This document shows positions 12,591-23,873 of a stretch of 64,000 nt of DNA, piece by piece; position 1 is the first letter of the stretch, and every line of letters starts with the position of its first letter. Source of the DNA: Laburnicola sp. R22_1 (Eukaryota > Ascomycota > Dothideomycetes > Pleosporales > Didymosphaeriaceae); assembly GCA_014281115.1 (NCBI GenBank), contig JACONQ010000011.1, positions 1,984,001 through 2,048,000 on the forward strand, in the 5' to 3' direction. The notes under the pieces were generated by a model, which worked only from the letters and a program-made list of their open reading frames with translations, did no database searches and was not told where the DNA came from. A program made the position numbers and the translations under genes.

Positions 12591-14363
12591 CTAATCGCTG
12601 TCCGCGTCTTCTAGCCCTTCCCCTGTGCCATTTGCAAGGGCTTTCCTCGATACCTCAAAAACGTACAAACTGTTCGGAACCTTTGCAGCCATCCATCGGG
12701 CCAGCCTGGGCTCTTTCCCAACTGCCGCAACCACACAGAGACCGTCTTTCCCGCGGTCACCTCTCTCCTGCACAGACAGTCCGTTTACTATGCCACGAAT
12801 GAGACCCGTCTCATCGCTTGATTGCTCTCCGTCGGTGGGCATGCCATCTAGCTCTTCGGCAGGAATGCGACCAACTTTGCCGAGTGGCTCGATGCTGCGT
12901 TTGTCAGATGCTACACGCCATGCCCTGATCCACCCATCCCAGCTTCCCGTAAGGATCAGATCCGCAAAAGGTACCGTGGCGATTGCAGTGATGTATCTCG
13001 GTAGCTTTGGTCCAGGCTTCGCTGACGTTTCGGCGTCAACACTTGCTGAAATCGACTCTGGTGGGAGCGGTGGGTCTCGTCCATGTGCGAGAGGAATAGT
13101 TTGCAGGGGCTTCTTCCTGGTGACGGACCATAATGAGAGAGCCCCGTTGTCCGAGCCTGTAACGAACAGACTTGCGTCGAGGAGAGCAACACAGTCCACG
13201 GAGCCTTCAGCATACACGATGTCATCTTTATCATCGTGCGGATCGTCGTGGGTCGTCGTTTCGTCGTCCGTTTTGCCTCCAAACCGACCCTGTCGTAGCT
13301 TGTTCAGTCCTTTTTGCCTGGTATTCGTACCACTCCTGAACACCAACTGGTTCTCTTCAACTACCTTCCATAATCTTGCCGAACGATCCCTTGAGCCCAC
13401 ACTAACGCAGGTCTCCTGGTTCACCTCCAACCCGCCAGCCACCCCAATAACGGCATCTTCGTGACCGTGTAACGTTTCAATGTAGGCTGACTCTGCGGCA
13501 GCCCAGACCAGTACCGCACGGTCCGCGCCACCAGAGAATAGCTGTTCTGTGCCTCGTCGAAAGGATAACGCGGTGACAGCATCGCGATGCCGTGTGAATA
13601 GCTTCTTGGGCGTCAGAGTGCCGGCGTCCCATATGATCAGGCGGGCGTGCTTGTCTCCAGTGGCCAAAAAGCGTCCTGAATCCGACACTGCAACTGAAAT
13701 TATTTCCCCAGTGTGGCCTAGATAGTCCTTATCGCCCTTCCTGTTTTTGTTTCCTTTTCTCCAAAGTATACGTTTAGGTGTGCGTCTCGGGGTTATGTTC
13801 GTCGGCCGATCAGAGTCCTGCGCATTGTAGACAGTAGGATCCGCAATCTCCCACTTTTCCACAAGCAGATCTTTGCTGACAGTCCATGCGTAAGGCAAAC
13901 GGAGAGCGCATCCGGTGATTGCCTTTTGCAGACCCGACCTGCCAGAAACATGCGAGGCTTCTTCGAAGTCCAACTCTTCCGCAATGCTTCTGTAGATTTT
14001 GCCCTTTGTCTCTGCCACGTCTTCCTTTAGCCTCTCCGCGATCAGGTCGCGATCGATATCAGCCGCATCGAAACCTCCATCGTCGTCAACTTCGTTGCGG
14101 ACGTTCTCCAGGTATCGTTCCGCGAGTCTCAGTCGCTTTTCGGCTGCAGTCTCGTCTTCGTCTTCCGAGGTCTCCGAGTCCTCGGCATCCTCAAAGAAGC
14201 CGGTGTCGCGCTCATCTTCCGACTCTTCGCTCCCAGATATCGACTCGTCTCGCTCGGTGCGGCGGGGAGCTTTGGTCGACTGCGCGGACTTAGGGCCTCC
14301 GGGGGCAGCTTCGGACCGCTTCCTTTTCCGCTGCGACGCAGGAACGGTGAAGAAAGAGGACAT
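12591..14363 (-). CDS. RRP9: U3 snoRNP protein Rrp9 (U3-55K), WD40
   Basis: Single exon, 590 aa from the ATG at 14363 ([16 protein letters not shown]). An in-frame ATG at 14420 would add 19 residues. I prefer 14363 because fungal relatives commonly begin with this motif. The N-terminus is basic, then strongly acidic (SGSEESEDE...TSEDEDE), followed by the conserved helical segment [15 protein letters not shown] and RLKEDVAE. Six or seven WD40 repeats occupy the remainder (for example [34 protein letters not shown]). Rrp9 binds the U3 snoRNA box B/C and is needed for 18S pre-rRNA cleavage in the nucleolus. The gene is divergent from RPT4. Confidence 0.9.
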   Translation of the reverse strand: MSSFFTVPASQRKRKRSEAAPGGPKSAQSTKAPRRTERDESISGSEESEDERDTGFFEDAEDSETSEDEDETAAEKRLRLAERYLENVRNEVDDDGGFDAADIDRDLIAERLKEDVAETKGKIYRSIAEELDFEEASHVSGRSGLQKAITGCALRLPYAWTVSKDLLVEKWEIADPTVYNAQDSDRPTNITPRRTPKRILWRKGNKNRKGDKDYLGHTGEIISVAVSDSGRFLATGDKHARLIIWDAGTLTPKKLFTRHRDAVTALSFRRGTEQLFSGGADRAVLVWAAAESAYIETLHGHEDAVIGVAGGLEVNQETCVSVGSRDRSARLWKVVEENQLVFRSGTNTRQKGLNKLRQGRFGGKTDDETTTHDDPHDDKDDIVYAEGSVDCVALLDASLFVTGSDNGALSLWSVTRKKPLQTIPLAHGRDPPLPPESISASVDAETSAKPGPKLPRYITAIATVPFADLILTGSWDGWIRAWRVASDKRSIEPLGKVGRIPAEELDGMPTDGEQSSDETGLIRGIVNGLSVQERGDRGKDGLCVVAAVGKEPRLARWMAAKVPNSLYVFEVSRKALANGTGEGLEDADSD

Positions 14364-14747
14364 TGCTGTGTCGTGCGCCGGCAGAGGGCGAAGCTCGGGC
14401 AGCTCATAAAAGGTCGCCATCGGCGACACTTTTTTCTGGCGCCGACAGCGGGTGGCGGGTCCACGTTTCGCCGCGCCGCGCCGTGCCTGGGTGCGCTTGC
14501 CCCATCGATAGCTCCAGCCGCGACAGCGAGAAGCTTCCCCATCAGCCTCCGCTCTCACGTCCAGCAGCCATCCGTTGCCCTTCTCTCACACCCGCTGGAA
14601 ACCGCACCCTCCGACGCAACTCCGACACAGCTGTGCCGCGCATTTCTTTCTCCCCGCGGCACACCCAACTGTTTACGCATCCTTACCGTCCGTCGCCCGT
14701 CTCGGGGATCCTACCGTCGACCTTGCAAGCCCTTCAGACCTTCGAAA
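14364..14747. promoter_or_regulatory. Divergent promoter between RRP9 and RPT4
   Basis: 384 bp separating the start codons of two oppositely transcribed housekeeping genes. It is GC-rich with CT-rich stretches before the RPT4 ATG. No TATA box is evident. Joint regulation is an inference from layout. Confidence 0.5.
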
Positions 14748-16033
14748 ATGAGCGGCAGCAGCGATCCCGAGCGCGAGCACGCCCTCGATGAGTACAAGGG
14801 AAAACTGCTAGAGTCAAGGGAGTGGGAGGCGAAGCTGAAGGCGCTGCGATTAGAGATCAAGGGCCTGCAGCGTGACTTCGACGTCTCAGAGGACAACATC
14901 AAGGCGTTGCAGAGTGTGGGTCAGATAATAGGCGAAGTTCTGAAGCAGCTGGACGAGGAACGATGTACGTCACATGCGCTTGGCCCCGTTCGACCAAGAG
15001 CATCCTGCTAACTAGCGGCAGTCATTGTCAAGGCGTCTTCGGGTCCCCGATATGTGGTGGGATGCCGGTCAAAAGTCGACAAGTTGAAGCTCAAGCAGGG
15101 CACCCGCGTCGCGCTAGACATGACCACACTCACCATCATGCGCATGCTGCCCCGCGAAGTCGACCCGCTCGTCTATAACATGTCGCTGGAGGACCCCGGC
15201 CAAGTCAGCTTCGGCGGTATCGGTGGTCTCAATGAGCAGATTCGCGAGCTTCGAGAAGTCATCGAGCTGCCGCTCAAGAACCCCGAGCTATTCTTGCGAG
15301 TAGGCATCAAGCCGCCTAAGGGTGTCCTACTATATGGCCCCCCAGGCACCGGCAAGACTCTGCTAGCACGAGCCGTGGCAAGCAGCTTGGAGACCAACTT
15401 CCTGAAGGTCGTGTCTTCGGCGATTGTCGACAAATATATCGGAGAATCAGCACGTCTAATCCGTGAAATGTTTGGCTATGCAAAGGAGCACGAACCCTGC
15501 ATCATCTTCATGGACGAAATCGACGCTATCGGTGGACGAAGATTCTCGGAAGGCACCTCAGCTGATCGAGAGATCCAACGAACGCTCATGGAGCTGCTCA
15601 ACCAGCTCGACGGATTCGACTACCTGGGACAGACCAAGATCATCATGGCAACGAACCGACCAGATACACTCGACCCGGCGCTGTTGCGTGCGGGACGTTT
15701 GGACAGGAAGATTGAAATCCCTCTGCCGAACGAGGCTGGTCGATTGGAGGTTCTCAAGATCCATGCAAGCGGCGTGCAGACACAGGGCGAGATCGATTTC
15801 GAATCCATTGTCAAGATGAGCGACCAGTTCAACGGAGCTGATCTGCGAAACGTGGTCACCGAAGCGTAAGTCACTATATTACAGTGTCTGATTACAAAGC
15901 TAATTTAAACAGTGGCCTGTTCGCCATCAAGGACTATCGAGACTTCATCAACCAGGACGACTTCAACAAAGCCGTGCGCAAGATGGCCGAGTCAAAGAAG
16001 CTGGAAGGCAAGTTGGAATACCAGAAGTTGTAG
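14748..16033 (+). CDS. RPT4: 26S proteasome regulatory ATPase Rpt4, 3 exons
   Basis: Exons 14748-14964, 15022-15865 and 15913-16033 give 393 aa. Introns are 57 and 47 bp. Domains in order are an N-terminal coiled coil (residues 10-70), an OB-like segment and an AAA+ domain. The AAA+ domain has Walker A GPPGTGKT, Walker [12 protein letters not shown], the second region of homology [20 protein letters not shown] and pore-loop context [14 protein letters not shown]. Rpt4 is one of six ATPases in the 19S base that unfold substrates and feed them into the 20S core. The C-terminal exon ends KLEYQKL, as expected for this subunit. Confidence 0.95.
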
Positions 16034-16141
16034 AGAAGGTCAAAATCTGGGTCGCGGTTTTGGAACAATGACAGGCACGCGTGATACAACATGGCCTTCA
16101 TGTACAATAATGATTCTAGGTAGCAGAATATATCTTCTGCT

Positions 16142-16929
16142 TCATGACCTATATGCTACACTTTGCGGTATCGCTTCCATCTTCGCCTCAACCTGTTGCG
16201 TACAATTGGCGGAGATGTCCCATCTCAGCTCCAGCTCCCCAAAGTAATTAGGCTGAAAGCTAACTTTCTTGAATCCCACGCTCTCGAACAGCTTGATGCT
16301 ACGTAAGTTGTCTTTGCTGATCTTCCCTCGTAGGTATTTCATGTGGCCGCTCATCTTCCCATTGCCGTTGCTGCTGAAATACTCATCCATGATGGTGGTG
16401 TACGAGCGCATAATGTACCACAAGAAAGTCAGAAGAATCTCCCGACCCAGACCCCTCCCCTGAAACCCCCTCACCGCAATCATAATCTCAACCTCGCCAA
16501 CTAAACCCTGCAGTCCCTTTTCTCTCCCCTCCTCTTCCTCTTCGTCATCATCCGCACTCAAAAACAAATTCACATCCCCAATCATACTCCGCGGCGCATC
16601 TTCCTCGCCCGCCGTGACATGCACGACGTCCGATTCTCGCACTAGCGGAGGCGCCGTGCACGCGATGAATGTCAGTTTATCGGCGTCTGTGCGCCAGGAG
16701 CGTTGCATGGCGTGTTCTTCAGCGAGAGTGAGGGGCTCCGAGGCGGTGGCGGATTGGAGGGTGGGGTCTTGCATCCAGGTGTGGTAGGTGGGGACGTGGT
16801 GGGGGTGGTAGGGGGTTAGGAGGATTTTGGGGGTGAGGAGCGCTGTTGGGGGCGAGGGTGGGCGGTTAGTGTTTGAGGATTGGGGATGGGGGTTGGGGTG
16901 GTGGTACCTGTGTGTTCGTTGAGCTTCAT
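16142..16929 (-). CDS. NAT9-like GNAT N-acetyltransferase, 2 exons
   Basis: Minus-strand exons 16929-16908 (22 bp) and 16842-16142 give 240 aa. The start is chosen because MKLNEHT joined to ALLTPKILLTPYHP across a 65-bp intron reproduces the conserved NAT9 N-terminus. A longer intronless frame up to 17005 reads through that intron and has a low-complexity Pro/His start, so I reject it. Conserved features are YHTWMQDPTLQSATASEPLTLAEE and the acetyl-CoA loop RGFQGRGLGREILL. The 3' end faces RPT4 with only 108 bp between stops. NAT9 relatives are putative protein acetyltransferases; the substrate is not deducible here. Confidence 0.88.
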
Positions 16930-17411
16930 TTTTTGGGGTGGTGGATGCGTCTTGGGCGGTGTTAGTGGGTGGTGCTTTTGGAGGGCCTGGGTTCGCATGA
17001 GGCATACGTACTTTTGTTCAAGATTAAGGTGCAGGGAGGTGCTGTAGTAATAGGGCGGAAGGCTAGTTACTGCGCGTTACTACCTTTGAAGGTAGTATAA
17101 GTAAAAAATGGCGCTAATGTAGCTGTAGATGAAATTTTCTGGAGTTTCGCCGCAGGTTCAAGTAGGTGCGAATTTCGGGACGTTCACTGTCGTGACGCGA
17201 AAAACTAGGCTTGAAATGGCTAGCTTGGATTGTTACATCTGACAACACGACTTTGCTGTTGCTGACTCCATCACCACAGCCGCAACATCAGACATCCTTT
17301 TCTAGAATTTGTGGCACATCGAACCAAGACGAAACGCAACATTGTTCTTTGCTTCTGGGCAGATTGAGCAGATGCAACAATTTTCCACGGCTTATCAATA
17401 TACACAACATC
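16930..17411. promoter_or_regulatory. Divergent promoter between NAT9-like and dehydrogenase genes
   Basis: 482 bp between divergent start codons. The frame is open upstream of 17412, but its first possible start there is TTG. No motif is assigned. Confidence 0.4.
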
Positions 17412-18646
17412 ATGCCGTCTATCAGGGTCCTGGTCACCGGCGGCACTGGATTCTTAGGATCCGAAATCGTCAAAGCGCTTGTAGAAGCGCGAGGCTTCTC
17501 AGTCACAGCCCTTGACATCAACCCGCCTTCACTCGGCACAGGATCGTACGCAGAAGTCACCTACGTGCGTTGTGATGTGCTACAGCCGGAAGAGCTTAGG
17601 AAGGTGTTTCTGGAAGCGAAGCCCACCGCAGTTATTCATACAGTGGGCGTTGTGCCGCTTGGCGCAGCGAGATACAGTTCGAAAGGCAAAGATGCGGTCT
17701 TCGCGGTCAATGTGGAGGGAACGAGGAATGTGATGCAGGCTAGCCAAGAGTGTGGGGCGAAAGCGTTTGTGTACACGAGCAGTGAAACGGTACTGCTGGA
17801 CGAACTGGAGAAAGATTTCAAGAATGCAAATGAAACGTGGAGTACGGGAAGGGCGACAACGATCTATGGACAGTCTAAGGTATGGAAATCTCATAGATCT
17901 AATATCTACTATCCATGCAGTGTGCTCAATCCTTCTTCGGAACCACTTTCTGTTTGTTTCGCAAATCCACATCCTAACTTCTCTGATTGTAACAGACAAT
18001 GGCAGAAAATTTGGTCCTATCCTCGAATAGCCCAGTATTCAAGACCTGTGCCCTCCGTTCAGCCTCCATATTTGGTCCACACGATCCAGCCACTATCCCC
18101 ATAATCCACGGCTGCATTGCTAATGGAGAAACCCCTTTCGTACTCGGGTCAGGCACCAACCTTCAAGACTATGTCTATGTCTCGAACGTTGCAGACGCTC
18201 ATGTCCTCGCCGTGCGCAACCTTCTCAGCTCCGGAACAGCTGCGGGCGAGGCCTTCTTCGTAACCAACGGTCAGCCGATTACCGCGCGAGACTTATGTCT
18301 AGCTATTTGGAAAGAATTTGATCATTATCCACCATTTGAGATCAGGATTCCGGAAGGCCTGGCGTGGTGGATGGGGTGGGGCGCGGAGTGGGTGAGCTGG
18401 GTCACCGGGTCGAAGGTTACGTTTAGTCGCGGGGTCATTCTGGATGCTACGAAGTCGCGTTATGTGGACATTTCGAAGGCGAGGACAGTGCTTGATTATG
18501 CACCAAGAGTGAGCTTGCCAGAAGCAATGAGGATCAGTTGTCAGGTGAGTAGCATTGCGCTTGCAAGCTTTATTCGATTGGAAGTTTCCTCTTCTAACAG
18601 TTTGTAGCATTTTAAACAGCAGATCAGGGATCAGACAAAGAACTGA
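17412..18646 (+). CDS. 3-beta-HSD/NAD-dependent epimerase family dehydrogenase, 3 exons
   Basis: Exons 17412-17879, 17996-18544 and 18608-18646 give 351 aa. Introns are 116 and 63 bp. The N-terminus has a Rossmann motif VTGGTGFLG and an acidic residue after the second strand (ALDINPP). The catalytic pair YxxxK appears as YGQSK, split across intron 1. Conserved downstream features are ALRSASIFGPHDP and QDYVYVSNVADAH. Length and layout match sterol-4-alpha-carboxylate 3-dehydrogenase (Erg26) and related 3-beta-HSD enzymes. The GGTGFLG form and shortened central region mean I do not assign ERG26 itself. The last 12-residue exon depends on choosing the second of two acceptors (after 18607); the first would end sooner. 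Confidence 0.8.
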
Positions 18647-19731
18647 ACCATGCGCGTATAGTCACTATTTGGGTATGACCTGATTGGCAAATATCTGGCT
18701 TCGATGTTTGTTACTAGCGGCCAAGCGAAGAGTATCCTTCAAACATAGGTACATACATTTGCTACCTGGTTGCCGCAAGAAGCCTTGGAAAGCCGTGTAC
18801 TACCCCAAATCATGACCGCCTCGGCCGTTGCGCAATTGTCTTCGCAATCAGACTTGGCGTGAGACCGTCAGGGTCCTCCCACCTTTACTTCGGTTGTTAT
18901 GCTCGTTTGACCGTGGGTGACGGCCGCGCCTGCCTCCGGAGCCCCGTGGTTCCTGCATCATCCAGGAGCAGCTGCCTAAAACTCTCACCGCCGCCGCTGC
19001 TTCTTATATTCCTGGCCGGACCCGCCACATCTTTCCCCTCCACCCTCTCTTTTCCTCTTCGTCCTTGGGTGCGGCGTTGCTTCTGGGGCGTTTCTTCCGG
19101 AGTTCATTCGGCGTTCAAGGGTGAGTTGATTTCTATTTTCTTCCCCTGCACACTCTGCTTTCTGTGTCTTTTATGGCGGTTGTCTGTTTCGAGGGGTGGG
19201 AGGCTACTTCCTATCATGAGCGTTGGCGGCATGCGGGGTTCTCAGGGGCTTGCTCTGGGGAGGCGACGACCCTGTGCTGGGTGCAAAATATGCGTGAAGC
19301 AAGGAGCTTGACGAGCGGCACGGCAAGAGAAGGAAGAATCTCGGAGTGGCAAATCTAAGGTCCGAGTTGGGCAACCGAGCGTGCGATGGCAAAAGGAACT
19401 TGTACTGGAGGACCAGGGTTTACAGCTAGGCATGGAACGACTGCAAGTGGGTATATGTACATCAACGTTTACTGACCTCGGATGCAATAGGTCTCGCACA
19501 ACGAACGCGACCTAGGTCACCCGCGTTCACTGAGTCTTTTCTTTCTGTTCTTCGAGCGATAGGCGTCTGGCGTAAGGGCGTTTCTGCTGGGTCTTTTCGA
19601 GTGGATTCCAATCTGTGTGACTCCGTCGTCATCCGGCTCTGGTAAGTCCTGAACCCCATGACACTGCTGGCCCCAAACTAGCTAGGTCCTCCTAGGAGCC
19701 TCACTCTAACAAGACCAGATCGAATGCAACC
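18647..19731. other. Intergenic region, no gene seen
   Basis: About 1.1 kb. Open frames here start at non-ATG codons and have composition typical of GC-rich non-coding DNA. A pyrimidine-rich stretch lies near 18990-19070. Confidence 0.45.
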
Positions 19732-21247
19732 ATGCCCGCATTTTCTAAGCCTGTCGCCGAGCCGCAAGCTCTCCACGTCCCGAATCCTGTGTTACAAATT
19801 GCAAACCGTACCTTGAGCAAGGTTGCGAGGGCTGTGGCAAATGGAGAAGATCTTCTTTCTATTCTGCCCGCTGAGATCCGTATCATGATCTTTGAAGAAC
19901 TCCTAACTGGCAAGGAGACGGTCTATCGAGGCATACGAAACTTCGGTCTATTAGATCCAGAGCATTTTCCAGAGGTTCCTATAGCGTGGCAGATATTGCT
20001 TACCTGCCGCCTGTACTACCAGGAAGCGCTCCCAATCTTTTACAGCAAGAACGAGTTCGTCTTTTGCACCGGCAGGGCCGCTAGCCCTGGACTGTTTTGG
20101 CGCTTCCCGATAAGCAAAATCGAGAGCATTCACCAGAACGCTTGCTGAATTAGTCTAGATTCGGATCCGCCACATGGGACACTTGACTCGACTGGGAATA
20201 TATTTCTGCAGTGACGATCCGCGAGCTCAGAGTAGCATACGGGTCGCTCATTTCATCAAAGCCCTGAGTCGCCATGCTCGGATGCTTGAGTACCTCGAAG
20301 TGCTGATCGGTTCAGTGCACCCGTGGGTAAGGCGTAAGAAATACAAAAGAGTCCAGAGGGAGTCGGCTAACATGCATATCTCTGCTAAAGAAGATGCTTT
20401 TCTATCCCCACCCGGCCACCGACGCTCTCAGGCAGCTGGCTCAGTCTCAGACTGTCAAAGAGCTAGTGATACGTTTCCATGGGGAAACCACGGTGTATCA
20501 ACCATGGGCCCAGTACCTCGAGCAAGTTTTCAACGAACATAAACAACTTGCGAACCGCTCGATAACCTTTGCCTTGTCCTGCTCATGTTTTCCGATTGCC
20601 CCATCGTTCCCCCCTCTTCACTGCGCCATCTGTTTTCGGGCGTTCGTCAGCATGAACGGCACCCTCCCGAAGCCAATGAAGATGTTCGTCTGTTCCTCGG
20701 AAGTTCAAGCAACGCAAGCGACCGAGATGGAAGTCCAGGACGACCTATTCATGTTGGGTCTGTTACCGCTTGAAGATGATGATGGGGAACTCGAAGAGGA
20801 TGATGATAATAGACCATATAACAGGCTGGATCTTGCACAGCACATTGCTTTCTATGGCCGCAATGACAGATTTGCTGGCGTCCGTCAAACTGTACTCACG
20901 GAGTATTTCCAGGGAACTTCGTACGTCACGCTCAAGAACACTTGTTGGAGGCCCAATATGTTAATAATTCTAGCTGTCACTACACTGCATCAACGCGATA
21001 CTCCATGCGTCTCCAGGCCGAACAAAACGCGATCTCGACGAAGCCGAAGTATAGGCAGACACTACTTCGTCAACACGATGCTACGTATGTTTCGTCAACC
21101 TAATAATGTGCGATTTTATCTGACAAACCTAGTGGACCTCCTTGGTTGCAGCCGGTTCGGCGTCGAGGCCTCGTGACCTTAAATACGTACTCCTTCCGCC
21201 AAACATATCTCACCGACTACTTCAAGCTTGTCAAATACGCGGCTTAA
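19732..21247 (+). pseudogene. F-box-like gene with a frameshift and stop
   Basis: The segments read as one protein: 19732-about 20140, about 20141-20326, 20391-20920, 20974-21084 and 21133-21247. The last four are joined by good GT-AG introns of 64, 53 and 48 bp. The N-terminal region has the fungal F-box-like signature ILPAEIRIMIFEELL and CRLYYQEALPIFYSKNEF. Between 20140 and 20158 the reading moves from one frame to another and meets TGA in one frame and TAG in the other, with no usable donor in between. The C-terminus ends LTDYFKLVKYAA. Splice sites remain intact, so decay is recent, or the assembly carries an error. The start ATG is at 19732. Function of this family is unknown. Confidence 0.55.
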
Positions 21248-21784
21248 CTTGCGATTGCCTTTCGCTCAGTCAAACGAGCGGCAGCTGAACACACTCTAGG
21301 GCTTTCATGCTGCGCGGTTGCGCGACTGGATGCCCCTGGCGGTTTACGCATATCAGCTCCTCATCCGTGCTCCGGTATTCTTCTAATCATCATTTATCAA
21401 TGATTTCGTCAACTCTCCCCAGGGGCCAGAGCATGGGGGATACGATTATTATGGTATTATTTTCTCATTTTCATTTCTTCGTGGTTTAGGATTATGGTGG
21501 GTAGGATTAGTATGGGGCTCTACTAATGAACATTTATTAATGATCTCGAGGAATTTGGCAAGAGGACAGGCATGTGGAGGATAGGAGTAGCTTGGCGATG
21601 TCAAGGCCACAATATCTCAGGAGCATTATGTATCAATGTAGTCTATCAGTGAAGATAATGCCTCTCTAGTTTGGTATCATACATGGGGTGTCTAACGTCT
21701 ACAGACCTGTTTGTACACACCATCAGCGAAGACTCGATACGTCTTGCCATACATCGTAGTTAGACATGTCGGCTCCGCTCCCAA
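21248..21784. other. Convergent 3' intergenic region
   Basis: Between the F-box-like gene and ATP11, which converge here. It contains short repeats of the type TTCTAATCATCATTTATCAATGA but no gene. Confidence 0.5.
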
Positions 21785-22807
21785 TTATACAATCTTCTCA
21801 GCCTCCTCGAGCAACCGCTCCACCTTGAAACCGCCATCTCCTCTCGTGAACATATCCAGCAGCTCACCCCTACCCTTCCCCTCGTCACTCACGACGTAGA
21901 ACTTTTGCATGCACATGACCAAAAAGCGCGCCTCGTCGACCGTCACACCCCTATTCTCCACCACGGTGCCTTGCCCCAGCACCAGATCATGCGACTCGGC
22001 GAGCTCGGCATGGAAGGTTATGGTAGTATGCGGCGAGGCAAACTCCCCCCTCAGCTTATACTCGGCTAGCGACGTGAAGAGCAGCGTCGTCGTCTTTTCA
22101 TGCGGGTGCGAAAATTGCAGGTAGTGCAGTTCGGCGGCGGCTTGCTGTGTGGTTGTGGCTTCTTCTGGCGCAGCAGCGGGTGTTTGGTCCGGGGTGAGTT
22201 GGCGGGGGAGCGGGAGGACGAAGGAAGGGTGGCGGGTTGCGGTGGAGAGGAGGGCGGTGAAGGTGGAGGCTGGGAGGGAGAAGTGGATGGATTGGGGGTT
22301 GGGGGCGTGGCGGAGGCGCCAGAGGGCTTGGATTTCTTTGGCGGGGAGGGGGGTTATTTTTTGGAGGTCGAGGAAGGAGTTTAGGGTTTTGAGGCCGGGG
22401 GGTGGAGGAGGGGTTGCGGTGGGTTGCGGGGTTGGTGGTTGTGGGGGGGAGGGCCAGGGGGATTTTGTGGGTTGCGGTTGCGGTTGCGGTTGCGACGATG
22501 GCGATGGCGATGGCGATGGCGGAGGTGTTGTCAAGGGCGCGGTGGCGCCTGGGACGGACGCGTTTTTGCGGAGGGATTCGATCTTTTCTTTGTAGGCTTC
22601 TTTGAGTTGGGCGATGTCGCCGAGGCCCTCTTGGTGGGCTTTGTGTTCGAGCTTGGAGCGGTACTTTGCGAGGATGCGCTCTTGGGCGTTGTGGGTTGCG
22701 TGGAAGCGGACGTCGTGGACGCGGGCCCAGCGGCGTTGGGGGGCGCGTGGGCTGCGGAGGGGCGGCCGGAGGATGTGCCGGAGGGTGGGTATGCGGTGGG
22801 AGGCCAT
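21785..22807 (-). CDS. ATP11: F1-ATP synthase assembly factor Atp11
   Basis: Single exon, 340 aa, from ATG 22807. The first 35 residues are rich in Arg/Ser/Pro without acidic residues, fitting a mitochondrial targeting sequence. A helical region (QERILAKYRSKLEHKAHQEG, then IAQLKEAYKEKI) is followed by a Pro/Gln/Ser linker of about 60 residues. The Atp11 core then begins at LKTLNSFLDLQKITPL and includes EIQALWRLRHA and LHYLQFSHP. Atp11 is a chaperone that binds F1 beta subunits before assembly in the mitochondrial matrix. The frame is open upstream to about 23479, but that part is GC-rich, non-protein-like and lacks the targeting signal. Confidence 0.88.
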   Translation of the reverse strand: MASHRIPTLRHILRPPLRSPRAPQRRWARVHDVRFHATHNAQERILAKYRSKLEHKAHQEGLGDIAQLKEAYKEKIESLRKNASVPGATAPLTTPPPSPSPSPSSQPQPQPQPTKSPWPSPPQPPTPQPTATPPPPPGLKTLNSFLDLQKITPLPAKEIQALWRLRHAPNPQSIHFSLPASTFTALLSTATRHPSFVLPLPRQLTPDQTPAAAPEEATTTQQAAAELHYLQFSHPHEKTTTLLFTSLAEYKLRGEFASPHTTITFHAELAESHDLVLGQGTVVENRGVTVDEARFLVMCMQKFYVVSDEGKGRGELLDMFTRGDGGFKVERLLEEAEKIV

Positions 22808-23873
22808 TGTGTGTGGGCTGGGGGGTGGAGTGTGGAATGGCAAGCTGTGGTTGAGCTCTGGGAGGCGTTGGGAGAGATGCGATGGGAGATCCGCGAAGAG
22901 GCCGACTTGTGTCCGAGCCATCGCCAGGGCTCCGTGCGGGCAGCGTGAGGGCAGCATTTGCGAGTCCGACCATGCCAGGCCGCGTGCATCTGGCGGGACC
23001 TCAGGCAGGCAGCGTCGCAAAGGCCAACTGGTAGGTTGCGTGATGGCTGCAGCACGCTGAGCACGGCAGACTATGTTCCTGTTCCTGCGTCTGGCAGCAT
23101 GCCTAGCACGAGGGCATCCCACGGTACCTTGCCATTGATGCGCCGCCTCCCATGGCATATACCTGCGAGGTCGTCGTCGCCCGAGCCATGTATGATGTAG
23201 GTAGGCCATGTCACCATGTATAACCTCCAGCGTGTCACGTTCCCCATGGCCTCCATCCCCATGCTTCTGCCTGGGCGCGGCGAGGGCGACGATGCGCACA
23301 CGACGCAGCCCGTCCATCGCTCGCACCTCGCATCTGCACATGGGTGACTCTGGACATTGAATGCTCGCACTCGCACTGCCACTGCCACTGCCCCTCGTCG
23401 CTTCCGAGAGCGTGATCGACCTGCGCACCTCGACACTCGACACGAGAGAAGGGCTCTCTCGGCCATCGTCAACATCCACCGTCGTCCCCTCGCCGGCCCG
23501 CGTTCCCCAGTGTTATCGCCCAAGCTTTATAATAATCCCAGTACCAGCAGCATACTCGACTCCGACCGACCGCGTCTCCCCCAGCACAGCGACAGCGACA
23601 AGCTGCTGCTCCGCCGGACCCCTCCACCCTCCACCCTCCACCCTCCATCCCGTCAAGCATCCCCGGCGCTCACGCACGCCCTACCAACTGCACGCCCCAA
23701 TCTGGAGCCCGACACGACGCCCGCCGCCGTTGACCTCTCGCGACCGCCTCTCCTCCTCTGTGGGGGGCATGTGCCCGCGCCTGTCTGCGCCCTCTTCCGC
23801 GACGTGTGCCACGCCCCGCTGAGAGCGCCCCCGCATACTGCACCCAAGCTGCCTGCAGCACTTGTTTGCGGGC
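22808..23873. promoter_or_regulatory. Divergent promoter region between ATP11 and the ArfGAP gene
   Basis: Just over 1 kb of GC-rich DNA between divergent start codons. Several open frames exist but all look like by-products of high GC content. A triplicated CCACCCTCCA motif lies around 23625-23645. Confidence 0.4.

Noticed and set aside
16930..17005. N-terminal extension of the NAT9-like protein
   Set aside because: It reads through an intron. The extension is low-complexity and the spliced form restores the conserved start.
17211..17411. 67-residue N-terminal extension of the dehydrogenase
   Set aside because: The extension begins with TTG, not ATG, and the Rossmann motif follows normally from ATG 17412.
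18859..19311. 150-codon open frame
   Set aside because: First codon is GTG, composition is non-protein-like and there is no family resemblance.
22808..23479. Long N-terminal extension of Atp11
   Set aside because: Composition is that of the opposite GC-rich promoter strand and it would bury the mitochondrial targeting sequence.
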